Source: Thermogemmatispora tikiterensis (lineage in GTDB: Bacteria; Chloroflexota; Ktedonobacteria; Ktedonobacterales; Ktedonobacteraceae). From it: a DNA stretch of 39,817 nucleotides. Numbering within the stretch: the stretch's first letter is position 1; every line of letters starts with the position of its first letter. The DNA lies in contig NZ_MCIF01000002.1 in the NCBI RefSeq assembly GCF_003268475.1, positions 183,482 to 223,298 on the forward strand. The letters run 5' to 3'. The translations under genes were made by a program, and so were the position numbers. Below are positions 36,649-39,817 of this stretch, piece after piece. A model generated the notes under the pieces. That model searched no databases and was not told the DNA's origin. It saw nothing but the letters and a program-made list of their open reading frames with translations.

Positions 36649-37330
36649 TCAGGAGCCGCGCCCTCACCCACCGGTGCCACCGGCGAAATCCCCTGTGCGT
36701 AGGCAAGAGGGAGGGAGTGGTGCTAAAAAGGCTGGGGGAGGGTGTGATGAGAATGTCGACTTGAGCGACCATTGTCAGGCCTGGGCGAACAAGGCTAAGA
36801 AGGTGCGAGATCGGGCCCTGGCAGGATTAATCAGGGAAGCCAATTTGCTCTACCTGGCCTCAGCGGTGCTGACGGTGACCGGAGATATTCTGTCTTTATT
36901 TGTCACCAGGTCTGTGCCGGGCTTCGCCACGGGTACGATTACCCTTATCGTGGATACTGGTGCTCTGCTTATGGCCATTGGCAATATCTTCCCGCAGTGG
37001 TTACCGTTCTTCGAGAAAGTGTTTTCCGTTCTATTAAACCTCAAAGGGTTGGCGGACATGGTGCTCGCCGCGTGGGATTCCGCGAACTGGTGGGTCAAGA
37101 ACACAGCAGCAGCCACAGCAGATCTGCTGCAATGGTTAGCTGTGGGTCCCGAACAGGCACTGGCTCGTTTGACGCTCATTATGCTGAAACCTGCCGTCGT
37201 GGGCTTGCTATCTATGGGAGCCGATTTACTGTCGAGTCGGTATCTGGCTCTGGAGGCAGAGGTCAGTGCTCAAGAGATGATGCCAATTGAGCAATGGTGT
37301 GCTCAGTTCAAGGGGTGTCCTTCCTATTAG
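36569..37330 (+). CDS. Separate RHS C-terminal tip 1 (hydrophobic)
   Basis: 253 residues starting at GTG 36569 behind GGAGGAGGGG, in the same frame as the RHS core and 10 codons after its TAG. Residues 1-27 are a linker shared with tip 2 (PAPAPVVDVD-AGACNSTVCYQ). Next comes a Pro/Lys/Gly-rich part (28-58), then a helical domain with long hydrophobic segments: 91-112, 118-140, 146-167, and 200-222. Cys60, 69, 244 and 250 could form disulfides. No nuclease, deaminase or other toxin signature is visible. The hydrophobic helices suggest membrane insertion, but that is inference. It may be made by reinitiation after the core or by amber readthrough as a fused protein. Confidence 0.8.
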   Translation: MPAPAPVVDVDRAGACNSTVCYQPNGTQEPRPHPPVPPAKSPVRRQEGGSGAKKAGGGCDENVDLSDHCQAWANKAKKVRDRALAGLIREANLLYLASAVLTVTGDILSLFVTRSVPGFATGTITLIVDTGALLMAIGNIFPQWLPFFEKVFSVLLNLKGLADMVLAAWDSANWWVKNTAAATADLLQWLAVGPEQALARLTLIMLKPAVVGLLSMGADLLSSRYLALEAEVSAQEMMPIEQWCAQFKGCPSY

Positions 37331-37441
37331 GGAGGAACTGCTGGACGATGGGTGTGGGGGTGCGGAGAGAGGTGCTGGCTAAAGCATACTTGCCAGACAG
37401 TTGATGAGTGCCTGTGCTCACCAGGGAAGGACAGGTATGAG

Positions 37442-38316
37442 ATGAGTAAAAGTATGGAGAGAGCTGTGAAGGATCAGCAATTGCTAGAGCGTCGGGGACT
37501 TGGCAGGCCGCTGGCGGCCTTTCGGGCGAGATGGTGGCTGCGCGTGAGCTGGTGGGTGCTGCTGGGAATGGGGATTGGACTAGTCGTCCTGGTCCTGTGG
37601 CGGAAGGGGCCAGGAGACCTCATCTTCCTGGGGGCGCTCGTGAGCGGGTTCGGGGTGAGTTCCCTCGGGGAGCAGCTGGGCTTGCGGAGGAGGCTGGTGG
37701 TTGGTGAGAAGGGGTGGGTAGAGCTGCAGGGGGTGGTGGTGCGGAGACCCTGGGTGGTTCGCTGGGAGCAGGTGCGAGAGATCAGACGGGATCTGTGGGG
37801 CTGGCGGGTGGTCAAGAAGGAGGGGAGAGAGCCGGAGTGGCTGCTGCTGAGGCTCTATGGAGGGGGGGGAGGAGCTGGAGCAGCTGCTGGAGGAGTGTGC
37901 GGCAGCCGTAGGGGTAGCGGTTGGGGGGGTGGGAGAAGGCGAGGGTGGAGAGGATATGGAGGCGGGGGGTACGGGTGGTGGGATGGGGGGCGGTGGTGGT
38001 CTGGGGAGCGCTCGTCGTTGGGATGGTGGCAGTCAGCTCGGAGGTGCGCCAAGAGCTGCTCATGGGGCTGCGGGAGGGGGGCCTGGGGGGGCTGGTGGGG
38101 AACCTGGTGGGGTTGGGGGTGGAAGTGCTGGTGCTGCTGATGCTGCCGATAGCGGCATTGGCATGCTACATAGGTCTGCTGGTCTGGAAGATAAACCAGG
38201 ATCTGAGCGATTTTGCTGGAGAAGAGATTGGGGAAGAGGCTGAAGAAGAGATTGAAACAGAGGTTGAAGAAGAGATTGGGGAAGAGGCTGAGGAGGAAGA
38301 GCAGGAAAGGGAATGA
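37442..38316 (+). CDS. Membrane protein with PH-like domain and acidic tail, split at two G runs
   Basis: Three frames join into one 290-residue protein if one G is removed from G8 (37862-37869) and one from G7 (37923-37929). It has two membrane segments (about 35-73) and a PH-like beta domain (RRRLVVGEKGWVELQGVVVR, PWVVRWEQVREIRRDLWGW, EPEWLLLRLYGG), closed by a helix (EELEQLLEECAAAVG). Two more membrane segments follow (VVGWGAVVVWGALVVGMVAV; EVLVLLMLPIAALACYIGLL). The tail is very acidic (GEEAEEEIETEVEEEIGEEA), encoded by a repeated 23-nt unit (38221-38243, 38269-38291). It lies between tip 1 and the orphan tip, the usual place for an RHS immunity protein, so it is a candidate for immunity to tip 1. 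ATG 37442 has a weak site (AAGGACAGG). Confidence 0.55.
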
Positions 38317-38364
38317 GAGTAGGGATCGATCGGGTGAGGGGGGAGGGACGAGGGGTCTGAGGAA

Positions 38365-38585
38365 GGGCAGTTCCTGACGGCGGACACGGTGCAGGGGAAC
38401 GAGCAGGGGCAGGACCCGTATGCGTACGTGGGAGGCAACCCGGAGACGCGGACCGATCCGACGGGACAGATGTAGGCGCTCCCAGGTGGAGGGGGTGGGA
38501 GCAGCGTGCCAGCGCCGGCGCCGGTGGTTGATGTGGATCAGGCAGGAGCCTGCAATTCGACCGTGTGCTACCAGCCGAGTGGAAC
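38365..38585 (+). repeat. RHS core-end/linker repeat, copy 2 (orphan)
   Basis: Orphan copy of 36428-36648. In frame it encodes QFLTADTVQGNEQGQDPYAY through DPTGQM, TAG (38473-38475), the 10-codon spacer, the GTG at 38506 and the linker. Upstream there is no start codon in this frame (TGA near 38335), so the core piece is not translated by itself. Its conservation points to recombination with the full-length RHS gene. Confidence 0.9.
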
Positions 38586-39294
38586 GGAGATCCTGCGCAG
38601 CACACGGCAGCCTGTGGTGACACCACCTCACACTCGACCATCACAGTCGGGAAAGGGTCAGCAGCCCGGCCCGCAGCAAAATCCCCATTCCCGAAAGAAG
38701 CCATGGTGTCTCCTGGTGTGCGGAGGGGTGCAGAATTGGTGGTCGTTTACTGCAAGTGCAGCTGAGGCACTGGGTTCTATTGCTGGATTAGCAGTGCTTA
38801 TAACTGCATTTGTGGGAGCTCAGGCTACAACAGGTGGAGTTGCGACATTTTTAGCGAACTTTGTGTTGAGTGCAGGAGCGTCATTGGTCCGATCAGTGAT
38901 AGATGGTATTCAAGGAATAATGAGTAGCTTTGCCGAGCATAATCCTCTTCTTGACCTCGTAGTCGACGTCCTCAAGATAGGGCTTGACTTGGCAGCCATA
39001 GTGACTCTGAAAATCGGCCTTAGTGCCCTCCGAAGGGTATCATCTATAAACTCTGCAGGGCAGGTCCAGCGGTTTATAGATGCAATTGGCCAAATCATGA
39101 AAAGAAAGCCTGTGACATTCGCTAAGTATGTTGCACCAGCTGTTGGGGCTATCGTGGGAATAGTTGGGGCTATAGCGGGTGCTCCAAATCTCATAGTGGA
39201 TGCTGCCAGGCTAGGAAATGACTTTTTCAACGTATATCTTCCCTATGCGCGAAGCCATGATCCATCGGCTGGGTGGAATACGAACAGGTGGTGA
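38506..39294 (+). CDS. Orphan RHS C-terminal tip 2 (hydrophobic)
   Basis: 262 residues. It shares residues 1-27 with tip 1 and then diverges completely: a Pro/Gln/Ser-rich part (28-64), CLLVCGG (68-74), and a domain rich in Gly/Ala/Ile helices (85-105, 112-135, 146-175, 205-226), such as APAVGAIVGIVGAIAGA (210-226). The C-terminus is polar (YARSHDPSAGWNTNRW). From about 38740 codon use is clearly more AT-rich than in the RHS core, a sign of separate acquisition. The GTG at 38506 follows GGAGGGGGTGG. No known toxin motif; a glycine-rich membrane-inserting or pore-forming domain is possible. No immunity gene follows within 240 nt. Confidence 0.75.
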   Translation: MPAPAPVVDVDQAGACNSTVCYQPSGTEILRSTRQPVVTPPHTRPSQSGKGQQPGPQQNPHSRKKPWCLLVCGGVQNWWSFTASAAEALGSIAGLAVLITAFVGAQATTGGVATFLANFVLSAGASLVRSVIDGIQGIMSSFAEHNPLLDLVVDVLKIGLDLAAIVTLKIGLSALRRVSSINSAGQVQRFIDAIGQIMKRKPVTFAKYVAPAVGAIVGIVGAIAGAPNLIVDAARLGNDFFNVYLPYARSHDPSAGWNTNRW

Positions 39295-39535
39295 AGGCCC
39301 CTCTTAGGGAAGAACACAAAGTGATGCTTTTCTACCCAAAATAAAAGAGGAGGTGGAAAGAAATAGTCGTATCTGCAACACCAGGTTGCTTTCTCGGGTT
39401 GCATGCTTCCTTGCTAGGCACATAGCCGGTCCTGGGGGATCCAGTTGACAGAGAGCCCGGTGCCAAGCAAGCAAGATTGGGAAGCGGCTCCGGCTCAGGA
39501 GGGCTGGAGGATAGGAAAGGAGAAGACTGGCTGCG

Positions 39536-39817
39536 ATGAACGGAGAGACGGAACCTGCTCAGGAAGAGGAACTGTCTCTATCCTATGGGCGCTGGTTCTA
39601 CATGGACAGCGCCTTACTCATAGGGGCTCAGCTCGTGGCTGCTCTCTACCGGGTGTTCTGGGGAGTGTTTGGAGCGTTGGTGCTGCAATTGCTCCTGTTG
39701 CAGCATTACGAGCGCCTCGGTCAGAGAACAGAGTCGCGGGGACAGGCAAGGCTGGCAATGTGGCGGGGACATCTGGGTCCGATCATCGGGGTCATGGTGG
39801 TGGAGATGGCCCTAGGA
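39536..39817 (+). CDS. Small membrane protein, partial (runs off the window)
   Basis: 94 residues seen, open to the window's edge: MNGETEPAQEEELSLSYGRW, then YMDSALLIGAQLVAALYRVF, WGVFGALVLQLLLLQHYERL and LGPIIGVMVVEMALG. It aligns with the 132-residue protein at 5947 through F/LWGV, LxQLLLLQH, RG and the second hydrophobic segment, so the two are paralogues. The ATG at 39536 follows GGAAAGGAG at about 12 nt. A TTGACA (39445-39450) upstream may belong to its promoter, but no matching -10 is clear. By analogy a further membrane-protein gene run may continue beyond the window. Confidence 0.7.
   Translation, partial: MNGETEPAQEEELSLSYGRWFYMDSALLIGAQLVAALYRVFWGVFGALVLQLLLLQHYERLGQRTESRGQARLAMWRGHLGPIIGVMVVEMALG

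Noticed and set aside
34820..36772. 650-codon minus-strand open frame opposite the RHS gene
   Set aside because: Arg/His/Pro-rich translation without domains; it mirrors the repetitive GC-rich RHS coding sequence.
38221..38291. Repeated GAAGAGATTGGGGAAGAGGC as a CRISPR-like or regulatory repeat
   Set aside because: It encodes the Glu-rich tail of the preceding frame and is a coding repeat with only two full units.
39445..39475. TTGACA as a complete promoter for the last gene
   Set aside because: No acceptable -10 at 16-18 nt; kept only as a possible -35.

Overview
The window looks like an accessory region of a high-GC Chloroflexota genome, most likely class Ktedonobacteria (Thermogemmatispora/Ktedonobacter type). 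This is inferred from family content only: XRE/TPR and SpoIIE-type regulator fragments, amplified class I methyltransferases, a giant RHS protein, a mer cluster with CcdA-like and redoxin genes, and many small lineage-specific membrane proteins. No rRNA, tRNA, CRISPR array or intact transposase was recognised. Intact genes are separated by gene remnants carrying frameshifts, nonsense codons, internal deletions and lost ends.

Layout. 1-3.7 kb: diverged repeats, a dead methyltransferase and a TPR tail. 3.8-9.4 kb: a CPBP intramembrane protease flanked by direct repeats, a forward run of three membrane proteins (the third split by a G7 run), and a LysE exporter. 9.5-12 kb: a lipoprotein, a broken alpha/beta hydrolase and the tail of a SpoIIE-type phosphatase. 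12.2-13.7 kb: two tandem paralogous membrane proteins, the second frameshifted. 13.7-15.1 kb: a decayed minus-strand operon with methyltransferase remnants. 15.4-17.6 kb: an intact OmpR-type response regulator and histidine kinase, followed by a small secreted protein with a near-perfect Shine-Dalgarno sequence, a possible switching leader and a terminator-like hairpin. 18.2-22.4 kb (minus): a mercury cluster in the order merA remnant, merB, two membrane-anchored redoxins, CcdA-like protein; merB is intact but merA has lost its catalytic end. 22.4-28.3 kb: remnants of hydrolase, NACHT/STAND-like NTPase, DUF1998/DrmB-like protein, acyl-CoA synthetase and methyltransferase, plus one intact small membrane protein with its own consensus promoter. 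29.2-39.3 kb: an RHS locus. The window ends inside a paralogue of the small membrane protein at 5.9 kb.

The most interesting system is the RHS locus. A 2151-residue RHS protein ends with an amber codon exactly at the core/tip boundary (DPTGQM, then TAG). The same frame stays open for 10 codons and then continues as a separate 253-residue hydrophobic C-terminal tip with its own ribosome binding site and GTG. About 1.9 kb downstream, an orphan cassette repeats the last 111 nt of the core, the same TAG, the same 10-codon spacer and GTG and the same linker, then carries a different hydrophobic tip. A membrane protein with a PH-like domain and an acidic tail lies between the two tips and is a candidate immunity or partner protein. 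The split, exchangeable tip arrangement is seen directly in the sequence; toxin and immunity roles are inference.
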